Of a DNA stretch of 64,000 nt, positions 1 through 8,985 are shown piece after piece. Both the position numbers and the translations under genes were made by a program. The stretch spans positions 124,001 through 188,000 of the forward strand of contig NZ_BQUV01000009.1 in assembly GCF_022835695.1 (NCBI RefSeq). Direction: 5' to 3'. The notes under the pieces are model-generated. The model worked only from the letters and a program-made list of their open reading frames with translations. It was not told the DNA's origin and did no database searches. The stretch's first letter is position 1; each line of letters opens with the position of its first letter. The stretch is from Bradyrhizobium sp. Ce-3 (GTDB taxonomy: Bacteria > Pseudomonadota > Alphaproteobacteria > Rhizobiales > Xanthobacteraceae).

Positions 1-1170
1 CTTTACGTCCTGCTGCCGATCTGCGTCGTCTACGCGCTGTTCCTGGTCTGGCAGGGCATGCCGCAGACCCTCGGCGCCTATGTCGACGCCACCACGCTGG
101 AGGGCGGCAAGCAGACCATCGCGCTCGGACCGGTGGCTTCGCAGGTCGCGATCAAGATGCTCGGCACCAATGGTGGCGGCTTCTTCAACGCCAACGCCGC
201 GCATCCGTTCGAGAACCCGACCGCGCTGTCGAACCTCGTGCAGATGATCTCGATCTTCGCGCTCGGTGCGGCGATGACCAATGTGTTCGGCCGCATGGTC
301 GGCAACGAGCGCCAGGGCTGGGCGATCTTCGCCGTGATGGGCATCCTGTTCGTCGCCGGCGTCGCCGTCACCTATTGGGCGGAGGCCAACGGCACCTCGC
401 TGCTGCAGGCCTACGGCCTCACCGGCGGCAACATGGAGGGCAAGGAGGTCCGCTTCGGCATCGTCGCGTCGTCGCTGTTCGCCGTGATCACGACGGCCGC
501 CTCCTGCGGCGCGGTCAACGCCATGCATGACTCATTCACCGCGATCGGCGGCATGATCCCGCTGATCAACATGCAGCTCGGCGAGGTCATCATCGGCGGC
601 GTCGGCGCCGGTTTCTACGGCATGCTGCTGTTCGTCGTGCTGGCGATCTTCGTCGCCGGCCTGATGGTCGGCCGCACCCCGGAATATGTCGGCAAGAAGA
701 TCGAGGCCCGCGAGGTCAAGATGGCGATGCTCGCGATCCTGGTGCTGCCGCTGATGTATCTCGGCTGGACCGCGGTCGGCGTGGTGCTGCCGTCGGCGGT
801 GGCCTCGATGGCCAATGCCGGACCGCACGGCTTCACCGAGGTGCTCTATGCCTTCACCTCGGCGACCGGCAACAACGGCTCGGCCTTCGCCGGCCTCACC
901 GGCAACACCCTGTTCTACAATCTGACGCTGGCGTCGGCGATGTTCGTCGGCCGCTTCTTCATGATCGTGCCGGCGATGGCCATTGCAGGTTCGCTGGTCG
1001 AGAAGAAGTCGATCCCGGCCTCGGCGGGCACCTTCCCGACCACCGGCGGGCTGTTCGTCGGCCTCGTCATCGGCGTGATCCTGATCATCGGCGGCCTCAC
1101 CTTCTTCCCGGCGCTGGCGCTCGGGCCGATCGTCGAGCACCTCGCGATGAACGCCAACACCCTGTTCTGA
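1..1170 (+). CDS. kdpA: Potassium-transporting ATPase subunit KdpA (3' part, N-terminus off window)
   Basis: KdpA is the K+-binding, channel-like subunit of the inner-membrane KdpFABC pump. The reading frame is open from base 1, so the gene begins upstream; about 389 C-terminal residues of a family of about 560 are present. Three of the four selectivity-filter-type loops are visible: [19 protein letters not shown], then [11 protein letters not shown], then [12 protein letters not shown], each followed by long hydrophobic segments as expected for the K+-channel-related fold. The stop at 1170 lies 23 bp before the ATG of kdpB, so the two are co-transcribed. kdpF and the promoter must lie outside the window. 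Identification is secure; only the start cannot be seen. Confidence 0.97.
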   Translation, partial: LYVLLPICVVYALFLVWQGMPQTLGAYVDATTLEGGKQTIALGPVASQVAIKMLGTNGGGFFNANAAHPFENPTALSNLVQMISIFALGAAMTNVFGRMVGNERQGWAIFAVMGILFVAGVAVTYWAEANGTSLLQAYGLTGGNMEGKEVRFGIVASSLFAVITTAASCGAVNAMHDSFTAIGGMIPLINMQLGEVIIGGVGAGFYGMLLFVVLAIFVAGLMVGRTPEYVGKKIEAREVKMAMLAILVLPLMYLGWTAVGVVLPSAVASMANAGPHGFTEVLYAFTSATGNNGSAFAGLTGNTLFYNLTLASAMFVGRFFMIVPAMAIAGSLVEKKSIPASAGTFPTTGGLFVGLVIGVILIIGGLTFFPALALGPIVEHLAMNANTLF

Positions 1171-1193
1171 TCGAATTGTCCGGAGTGACAACC

Positions 1194-3305
<2,112 letters not shown>

Positions 3306-3310
3306 CAGGA

Positions 3311-3397
3311 GCCGTCATTGCGAGCGCAGCGAAGCAATCCATCCGTCCGCGAAGAAAGTGTGGATTGCTTCGTCGCTTCGCTCCTCGCAATGACGGC
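3311..3397. repeat. Palindromic intergenic repeat, family A copy 1
   Basis: An imperfect palindrome about 87 bp long: GCCGTCATTG at the left end is exactly complementary to CAATGACGGC at the right end, and the arms continue through GCGAAGCAATCCA / TGGATTGCTTCG. A related element lies at 7881-7966 downstream of another gene. It sits inside the kdp operon, so as RNA it would form a long hairpin between kdpB and kdpC. Elements of this type are common between genes in Bradyrhizobium; no coding capacity is seen. Confidence 0.8.
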
Positions 3398-3417
3398 CTA
3401 AAATTCGGAGACACATC

Positions 3418-4023
3418 ATGCTTAGAGAAATCCGCCCCGCCATCCTCGTGCTGGTCCTGCTGACCGCGATCACGGGCCTTGCCTATCCGCTCGCCATCAC
3501 CGGGATCGCCGGCGTCATCTTTCCGCGGCAGGCGCAGGGCAGCCTGATCGAGAAGGACGGCAAGGTGATCGGCTCCGCCCTGATCGGGCAGGAGTTCAAG
3601 GAGGATAAATACTTCCACGGCCGGCCGTCGGCGACGGTCGCGCCCGATCCGAACGATTCCACCAAGACCGTGCCGGCGCCGTACAACGCGGCCAATTCCG
3701 GCGGCTCCAACCTCGGCCCGACCAGCAAGGCGCTGAACGACCGGATCAAGGAGGATGTCGAGAAGCTGAAGGCGGAGAACCCGACCGCCAGCGTGCCGGT
3801 CGATCTCGTCACGACCTCGGCCAGCGGGCTCGATCCGGACATCTCGCCGGACGCGGCGCTGTTCCAGCTGCCGCGGGTCGCGAAGGCGCGCGGCATGTCC
3901 GAGGACGCGGTGCGCGAGCTGGTGACGCAGAACACGCAGGGCCGCTTCGCCGGCGTGATCGGTGAGCCCCGCGTTAACGTTCTTGCGCTCAACCTGGCGC
4001 TCGACGCGGCAAAGCCGAAATAG
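3418..4023 (+). CDS. kdpC: Potassium-transporting ATPase subunit KdpC
   Basis: KdpC is the small accessory subunit that stabilises the KdpA-KdpB complex and raises ATP affinity. The 201-aa product has one N-terminal membrane helix (about residues 8-35), then a periplasmic or membrane-edge domain with the family signatures [16 protein letters not shown], a Gly/Ser/Asn-rich stretch [10 protein letters not shown], and the C-terminal [12 protein letters not shown] and LALDAA elements. It starts 112 bp after kdpB, the interval being filled by a palindromic repeat, and ends 39 bp before kdpD, consistent with a single kdpFABCDE unit. Length and motifs match the family well. Confidence 0.96.
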   Translation: MLREIRPAILVLVLLTAITGLAYPLAITGIAGVIFPRQAQGSLIEKDGKVIGSALIGQEFKEDKYFHGRPSATVAPDPNDSTKTVPAPYNAANSGGSNLGPTSKALNDRIKEDVEKLKAENPTASVPVDLVTTSASGLDPDISPDAALFQLPRVAKARGMSEDAVRELVTQNTQGRFAGVIGEPRVNVLALNLALDAAKPK

Positions 4024-4062
4024 GGGAGTAGGCCCGCTCTCGCAGGATGACTATATTGCGGT

Positions 4063-6774
4063 ATGGCCAATCAGCGCGACCCCGATAAACGACCCTCGCC
4101 GGATGCGCTGCTGGAGGCGGCGCGCCGGGAGACCGATCGAGCGGGGCGGCTGAAGATCTTCATCGGCGCCGCCCCCGGCGTCGGCAAGACCTACGAGATG
4201 CTTTCGAGCGCCCACGCCCGCCTCAAGGCGGGCGTCGACGTCGTGGTCGGCGTGGTCGAGACCCATGGACGGGCGGAGACCGAGGCGCTGCTCAGGGGTC
4301 TCGAAGTGGTGCCGCGGAAGCGGCTGGCCTATCGCGACCAGAGCCTCGAGGAGATGGACCTCGACGCATTGATCGCGCGGCGGCCGCAGCTCGCGCTGGT
4401 CGACGAGCTCGCCCATACCAATGCCCCGGGCAGCCGCCACCCCAAGCGTTATCTCGACGTCGAGGAGCTGCTGTCGCACGGCATCGACGTCTACACCGCG
4501 ATCAATATCCAGCACATCGAGAGCCTCAACGATGTGGTCGCGCAGATCACCCATGTGCGGGTGCGCGAGACCGTCCCCGACTCGGTGGTCGATCGCGCCG
4601 ATGCGATCGAGCTGATCGACCTCACCCCCGACGATTTGATCCAGCGGCTGAAGGAGGGCAAGGTCTATGTGCCGAAGCAGGCCGAGCGGGCGCTGGAGCA
4701 TTACTTCTCGCCCGGCAATCTGACTGCGCTGCGCGAGCTGGCGCTGCGCCGCACCGCCGAGCGGGTCGACGAGCAGCTGCTCAACCATATGCAGGCCAAT
4801 GCGATCCAGGGGCCCTGGGCCGCCGGCGAGCGCATCCTGGTTTGCTTGAGCGAGGATCCGCGCGCCGCCGGTCTCGTGCGCTACACCAAGCGCCTGGCCG
4901 ACCGGCTGCACGCGCAATGGACCGCGGTCAGCATCGAGACCCGGCGCAGCCTGCAATTGACCGACGAGCAGCGCGACCGGCTGGCCGACACCATGCGGCT
5001 CGCGGAATCGCTCGGCGGCGAGGCGCTGACGCTTCCCGGCGTCGGCCGCCGCATCGCCGACGACGTCATCAATTTTGCCCAGGCCAACAACGTCACCCAG
5101 ATCATCATCGGCAAATCGACGCGCTCGCGCTGGTTCGAGCTGACGCACGGCTCTGTCGTGCACGATCTGGTGCGCCGGGCCGGCAATATCAGCGTCAACG
5201 TGATCGCCGGCGACGAATTGCCGGTCGGCAAGGCGGCGGTGCAGACCGCGCAGCGGCAGGAGCCGTTCAATCCGCGGCCCTATCTGATGTCGCTGCTGCT
5301 GGCGGCGATCGGGCTCGGCGCGGCCAAGCTGATCCAGCCGTTCTTCGGCATCGAGAATGTCGACCTCGTGTTCCTCACCGCCGTGGTCGGTGCCGCCGCG
5401 CGCTACGGCCTGGGGCCGTCGCTGCTGGCCAGCGTCGCGGCGTCGCTGTGCTACAATTTCTTCTTCCTGCCGCCGGTCTATACCTTCACCATCACCGACC
5501 CGACCAATGTCGCGGCGTTCTTCTTCTTCATGCTGATCGCGTTCCTGGTCTCCAACGTCGCGGCGCGGGTGCGCATCCAGGCCGATACCGCGATCGGCCG
5601 CGTCCGCACCACCGAATCGCTCTACGCCTTCAGCCGCAAGCTCGCCGGCACCGCGACGCTCGACGACGTGCTGTGGGCGACCGCCTACCAGATCGCGCTG
5701 ATGCTCAAGGTGCGCGTGGTGCTGCTGCTGCCGGAAGGCGGCATGCTGACGGTCAAGAGCGGCTATCCGCCGGAGGACCAGCTCGATCAGGCCGATCTCG
5801 CCGCCGCCAACTGGGCCTGGGGCAACGATCGCCCGGCCGGCCGCGGCTCGGACACGCTGCCGGGCGGAAAACGGCTGTTCCTGCCGATGCGCACCGGCCG
5901 CGGCCCGATCGGGGTGATCGGCATCGACGACGACCGCACCGGCCCGCTGTTGACGCCGGACCAGCGCCGGCTGCTCGATGCGCTGGTCGACCAGGGCGCA
6001 TTGGCGATCGAGCGCGTGCTGCTGGTCGAGGACATGGACCGCGTCAAGCGCACGGTGGAATCCGACCGGCTGCGCGGCGCGCTCTTGACCTCGATCTCGC
6101 ACGATCTCAAGACGCCGCTGGCCTCGGTGCTCGGCTCGGCCTCGGCGCTGCGCGATCTCGGGGCGAGCCTCGACGATGCCCAGAAGCGCGACCTGCTCGC
6201 GACCGTGATCGATGAGTCGGAGCGGCTGAATCGCTTCATCGCCAATCTGCTCGACATGACCAAGCTGGAATCCGGTGCGATCGTGCCGAACACCGCGCGG
6301 CACGATGTCGGAGAGATCGTCGGCAGCGCGCTGCGCCGCGCCGCCAAGATCCTGGTGCATCACCGGGTGTCGCTGGAGATCGCGGCCGACCTGCCGATGC
6401 TGGAGCTCGACGCGGTGCTGTTCGAGCAGGTGTTGTTCAATTTGCTCGACAACGCCGCCAAGTACGCCCCCTCGGACACCACGATCTCGATCCGCGGCGC
6501 GCGCGACCGCGATGCCGTGACGTTGCAGATCCTGGACGAGGGCAACGGCATTCCGGCCGCCGAGCTCGAAAGCGTATTCGACAAGTTCTATCGCGCCGAG
6601 AAAGGCGACCATGTCCGCCCCGGCACCGGACTTGGGCTCGCGATCTCGCGCGGCTTCGTCGAGGCGATGCGCGGCACCATCCAGGCTGCCAACCGCGCCG
6701 ACCGGAGCGGCGCCGTCATCACCATCCGTCTGCCGGTTACCGCCGACACCAACGCGCTGGACACTGCTGCATGA
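4063..6774 (+). CDS. kdpD: Sensor histidine kinase KdpD
   Basis: KdpD is the membrane sensor kinase that responds to K+ limitation and osmotic stress and phosphorylates KdpE. The 903-aa protein shows the full architecture: an N-terminal KdpD domain with Walker A GAAPGVGKT (residues 35-43), a universal-stress-protein-like domain (about 255-385), four membrane segments of the DUF4118 type (about 405-510), a GAF-like region (about 530-660), a HisKA dimerisation domain with phospho-acceptor His about 680 in SISHDLKTPLAS, and a HATPase domain with N-box LLDNAAKYAP and G-box GTGLGLAIS. It overlaps kdpE by 4 bp (ATGA), so the pair is translationally coupled. Confidence 0.97.
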   Translation: MANQRDPDKRPSPDALLEAARRETDRAGRLKIFIGAAPGVGKTYEMLSSAHARLKAGVDVVVGVVETHGRAETEALLRGLEVVPRKRLAYRDQSLEEMDLDALIARRPQLALVDELAHTNAPGSRHPKRYLDVEELLSHGIDVYTAINIQHIESLNDVVAQITHVRVRETVPDSVVDRADAIELIDLTPDDLIQRLKEGKVYVPKQAERALEHYFSPGNLTALRELALRRTAERVDEQLLNHMQANAIQGPWAAGERILVCLSEDPRAAGLVRYTKRLADRLHAQWTAVSIETRRSLQLTDEQRDRLADTMRLAESLGGEALTLPGVGRRIADDVINFAQANNVTQIIIGKSTRSRWFELTHGSVVHDLVRRAGNISVNVIAGDELPVGKAAVQTAQRQEPFNPRPYLMSLLLAAIGLGAAKLIQPFFGIENVDLVFLTAVVGAAARYGLGPSLLASVAASLCYNFFFLPPVYTFTITDPTNVAAFFFFMLIAFLVSNVAARVRIQADTAIGRVRTTESLYAFSRKLAGTATLDDVLWATAYQIALMLKVRVVLLLPEGGMLTVKSGYPPEDQLDQADLAAANWAWGNDRPAGRGSDTLPGGKRLFLPMRTGRGPIGVIGIDDDRTGPLLTPDQRRLLDALVDQGALAIERVLLVEDMDRVKRTVESDRLRGALLTSISHDLKTPLASVLGSASALRDLGASLDDAQKRDLLATVIDESERLNRFIANLLDMTKLESGAIVPNTARHDVGEIVGSALRRAAKILVHHRVSLEIAADLPMLELDAVLFEQVLFNLLDNAAKYAPSDTTISIRGARDRDAVTLQILDEGNGIPAAELESVFDKFYRAEKGDHVRPGTGLGLAISRGFVEAMRGTIQAANRADRSGAVITIRLPVTADTNALDTAA

Positions 6775-7460
6775 ACGCAACGCCGATCAAGGTCCTGATC
6801 ATCGACGACGAGCCGCCGATCCGCAAGCTGTTGCGGATGGGGCTGAGCACGCAGGGATACGACATCCTCGAGGCATCCAACGGCAAACTGGCGCTGGAAA
6901 TGCTGGGCGAGGGGCCGGCGCTGATCATCCTCGATCTCGGGCTGCCCGATATCCAGGGCCACGACCTTTTGCGCATGATCCGCGGCCGCAACGAGAGCGT
7001 CCCGATCGTGGTGCTGTCGAGCCGCGGCGACGAGGCCGGCAAGGTGCAGGCGCTCGATCTCGGCGCCGACGATTATCTCACCAAACCGTTCGGCATGGAC
7101 GAATTGCTGGCGCGGCTGCGCGCGGCGCTGCGCCACCAGCTGCAGGTGCAGGGCGAGCGGCCGGTGTTCCGCTCCGGCGACCTCTCGGTCGATCTGGTGC
7201 GCCGGATCGTCAAGGTCGGTGACAGGGAGATCAAGCTGTCGCCGAAGGAATACGATCTGCTGCGCGTGCTGGTTCAGCACGCCGGCAAGGTACTGACGCA
7301 TCGTTTCCTGCTGAAGGAATTGTGGGACGAATTGACCGACGCGCAATATCTGCGGGTCTATGTGCGCCAGCTCCGCCAGAAGATCGAGGCCGATCCCGAG
7401 CGTCCGCAATTCGTGCTGACCGAGACCGGCATCGGCTATCGGCTGCGCGCGGCGGATTGA
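6771..7460 (+). CDS. kdpE: Response regulator KdpE
   Basis: KdpE is the DNA-binding response regulator for the kdp structural genes. The 229-aa product has a receiver domain with the acidic pair D12-D13, phospho-acceptor D55 in IILDLGLPD, and the conserved Lys in LTKPFG, followed by an OmpR/PhoB-type winged helix with the typical KEYDLLRVL and YIRVYVRQLRQKIE-like elements (seen here as YLRVYVRQLRQKIE). The ATG overlaps the kdpD stop. It is the last gene of the kdp unit; downstream lie the two hairpins of a family B repeat (7476-7571), which may terminate or process the message. Confidence 0.97.
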   Translation: MNATPIKVLIIDDEPPIRKLLRMGLSTQGYDILEASNGKLALEMLGEGPALIILDLGLPDIQGHDLLRMIRGRNESVPIVVLSSRGDEAGKVQALDLGADDYLTKPFGMDELLARLRAALRHQLQVQGERPVFRSGDLSVDLVRRIVKVGDREIKLSPKEYDLLRVLVQHAGKVLTHRFLLKELWDELTDAQYLRVYVRQLRQKIEADPERPQFVLTETGIGYRLRAAD

Positions 7461-7475
7461 GCTGTCTCCGCTGCC

Positions 7476-7571
7476 ATGCCCCGCGAAGGCGGGGCATCCA
7501 GTACGCCGCGTCCTATCGGCTCAAGCACTACTGTCTCTGGAATGCTGGGTCGCCCGGTCAAGCCGGGCGAC
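7476..7571. repeat. Two-hairpin intergenic repeat, family B copy 1
   Basis: Two perfect short hairpins flank a conserved middle. The first is ATGCCCCGC-gaag-GCGGGGCAT (7476-7497), the second GTCGCCCGG-tcaag-CCGGGCGAC (7549-7571). The segment between them (CCAGTACGCCGCG ... CTCTGGAAT) is shared almost unchanged with the copy at 11668-11762, which shows that this is a dispersed element and not a gene-specific terminator. It lies just downstream of kdpE and upstream of the DUF6496 gene. Confidence 0.85.
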
Positions 7572-7581
7572 GACATCAAAC

Positions 7582-7606
7582 GGAACTTTCGCTCCCATCG
7601 AGGCTT
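7582..7606 (+). promoter_or_regulatory. Candidate EcfG-type promoter for the DUF6496 gene (weak -10)
   Basis: GGAAC at 7582-7586 is followed after 16 bp by GCTT (7603-7606). This satisfies the looser rhizobial RpoE2/EcfG pattern GGAAC-N18-TT but not the full CGTT -10. It lies 25 bp before the start codon at 7631, which leaves a very short leader. Inference from motif only. Confidence 0.4.
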
Positions 7607-7630
7607 GGTTTCCCCTATTGGGAGAGAGCC

Positions 7631-7873
7631 ATGGCAAGAAAATACTCGCGGAAGGCATCAGGCGATGTCGAGCGTGTGATGAAGAAGCGCAAGGCCGGGA
7701 CGCTGCGCAGCGGCCGCTCCAAGAAGAAGGTGAAGAGCCGCAAGCAGGCGATTGCGATCGGCCTGTCCGAGGCGCGCGCCAAGGGGAGGAAGGTGCCGAA
7801 GAAGGCATCCAAGAAGAAGACGGCGAAGAAGCGCAAGACGTCGAAGAAGCGCAAGGCCGCGAAGAAGCGGTAA
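7631..7873 (+). CDS. DUF6496-family lysine-rich small basic protein
   Basis: An 80-aa, extremely basic protein. The N-terminal half carries the family-like core RKYSRKASGDVERVMKKRKAG and SRKQAIAIGLSEARAKG, and the C-terminal half is a run of Lys/Arg/Ala/Ser (about residues 53-80) resembling a histone-H1-like tail. I recognise this as the DUF6496 family; its biochemical function is not established to my knowledge. The charge and size suggest nucleic-acid binding, which is inference. The start ATG is preceded by GGAGAGA. It lies next to the end-joining gene ku, on the opposite strand and tail to tail with it, and has a weak EcfG-like motif just upstream. Longer overlapping open frames through the same DNA look spurious. 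Confidence 0.8.
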   Translation: MARKYSRKASGDVERVMKKRKAGTLRSGRSKKKVKSRKQAIAIGLSEARAKGRKVPKKASKKKTAKKRKTSKKRKAAKKR

Positions 7874-7880
7874 CGCCTGT

Positions 7881-7966
7881 CCCCGTCATTACGAGGAGCG
7901 AAGCTCAATCCATCCCTCCATGCACTCAGGGAGATGGATTGCTTCGCTTCGCTCGCAATGACGGGG
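7881..7966. repeat. Palindromic intergenic repeat, family A copy 2
   Basis: CCCCGTCATT (7881-7890) pairs with AATGACGGGG (7957-7966), and the inner arms contain CAATCCATC / GATGGATTG as in the copy at 3311-3397. It lies between the convergent DUF6496 and ku genes, where it could act as a bidirectional transcription terminator or RNA 3'-end structure. Confidence 0.8.
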
Positions 7967-7973
7967 AGAGAGC

Positions 7974-8861
7974 TTAGCCAGCCTTGCGCGATCGCGCGCT
8001 CGAGCGGTGCGCCTTCTTCGCCGCACGGCGATGCGCGGTCGGACGCCGACCGGTGGCGTGCGACCGCCGGGCGCCGCGTTTCCCACTCTTCAGGCTCTGC
8101 TGCAGCGCGTCCATCAAATTCACCACGTTGCTCGGCTTCTCCTCGCGCGCCGCGGCCTTGATCGGCTTGCCGGCGGCCTTGCGGCGCACCAGGGCCTTCA
8201 GCGCGGTTTCGTATTCGTCCTTGAATTTCGTCGGATCGAAATGCGCGGCCTTGCTGTCGAGGATGTGGCTCGCAAGCTCGATCATGTCCTTGGTCACCTT
8301 GGGGCTCTTGATGTCGTCGAAATAGTCGTCGGCATCGCGCACCTCATAGGGGTAGCGCAGTGTGGTGCCGAGCATGCCCTTGTCGAGCGGCTCGATCGCG
8401 ATCACGTGCTCGCGGTTGGTCAGCACGATCCGCGCCAGCGCGACGCGGTCCTGGTCCTTCATGGCGTCGCGGATCACAGCGAAGGCGTCGGCGCCCGCCT
8501 TGCCGTCGGGCCTGATGTAATAGGGGTGGTCGAGATAACGCTTGTCGATCTCGCCCTCGGGCACGAAACTGTCGATGTCGATGGTGTGGTTGCTCTCGAT
8601 CTGCACCGCCTCGAGCTCGTCCTTCTCGATCTCGACATATTTGCCTTTGCTGACCTCATAGCCGCGGCCCTTCTGGTCGGCCTCGACGACGTCGCCGGTC
8701 TCGGTGTCGACCATCTGCTGCTTCAGCCGGTTGCCGGTCTCCCGGTTGATCATGTGGAAGCGAGTCTTCTCGACCGTGGTCGAGGCCGGGTAGAGCGCCA
8801 CGGGGCACGACACCAGCGAGAGTTTGAGCGTGCCTTTCCAGTAGGCGCGGGGAGCGGCCAT
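7974..8861 (-). CDS. ku: Ku DNA end-binding protein (non-homologous end joining)
   Basis: Bacterial Ku forms a homodimeric ring that binds double-strand-break ends and recruits LigD. The 295-aa product has the Ku core from YWKGTLKLSLVSCPVALYPA through the central RYLDHPYYIRP and the MIELASHILDSKAAHFDP region. After about residue 250 comes a Lys/Arg/Ser/His-rich basic tail, a known DNA-binding extension in many bacterial Ku proteins. I chose ATG 8861 because GGAGG lies 5 bp upstream (8867-8871); an upstream TTG at 8873 precedes that site. It is divergent from ligD, with overlapping EcfG-type promoter motifs in the short region between them (8887-8919). Confidence 0.95.
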   Translation of the reverse strand: MAAPRAYWKGTLKLSLVSCPVALYPASTTVEKTRFHMINRETGNRLKQQMVDTETGDVVEADQKGRGYEVSKGKYVEIEKDELEAVQIESNHTIDIDSFVPEGEIDKRYLDHPYYIRPDGKAGADAFAVIRDAMKDQDRVALARIVLTNREHVIAIEPLDKGMLGTTLRYPYEVRDADDYFDDIKSPKVTKDMIELASHILDSKAAHFDPTKFKDEYETALKALVRRKAAGKPIKAAAREEKPSNVVNLMDALQQSLKSGKRGARRSHATGRRPTAHRRAAKKAHRSSARSRKAG

Positions 8862-8886
8862 GATCGCCTCCAAACAGCTTGAGTTT

Positions 8887-8911
8887 GGAACTTGAACGGA
8901 TACCGTAGGTT
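8887..8911 (+). promoter_or_regulatory. EcfG-type (general stress) promoter of ligD
   Basis: On the plus strand GGAAC (8887-8891), a 16-bp spacer, then GGTT (8908-8911), one mismatch from the CGTT -10. It interleaves with the opposing ku promoter, so the two -35 and -10 boxes occupy the same 33 bp on opposite strands. Confidence 0.55.
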
Positions 8912-8919
8912 TTGGTTCC
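8895..8919 (-). promoter_or_regulatory. EcfG-type (general stress) promoter of ku
   Basis: On the minus strand GGAAC (8919-8915), a 16-bp spacer, then CGTT (8898-8895): an exact match to the EcfG/RpoE2 consensus of Rhizobiales. The expected start of transcription is about 8888, giving a leader of roughly 27 nt containing GGAGG before the ATG at 8861. Confidence 0.75.
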
Positions 8920-8985
8920 TGAAGGCCGCGCCGAGGCGGCCGCCGCCGTTTGCGCCGAGGCCTGGACGTATCGCTGGGAAATCAC

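Noticed and set aside
4051-6780. Open frame of 909 codons on the minus strand opposite kdpD
   Set aside because: It is an antisense shadow of a high-GC gene: its protein is Arg/Gln/His/Ala-rich without any family motif, while the plus frame encodes complete KdpD.
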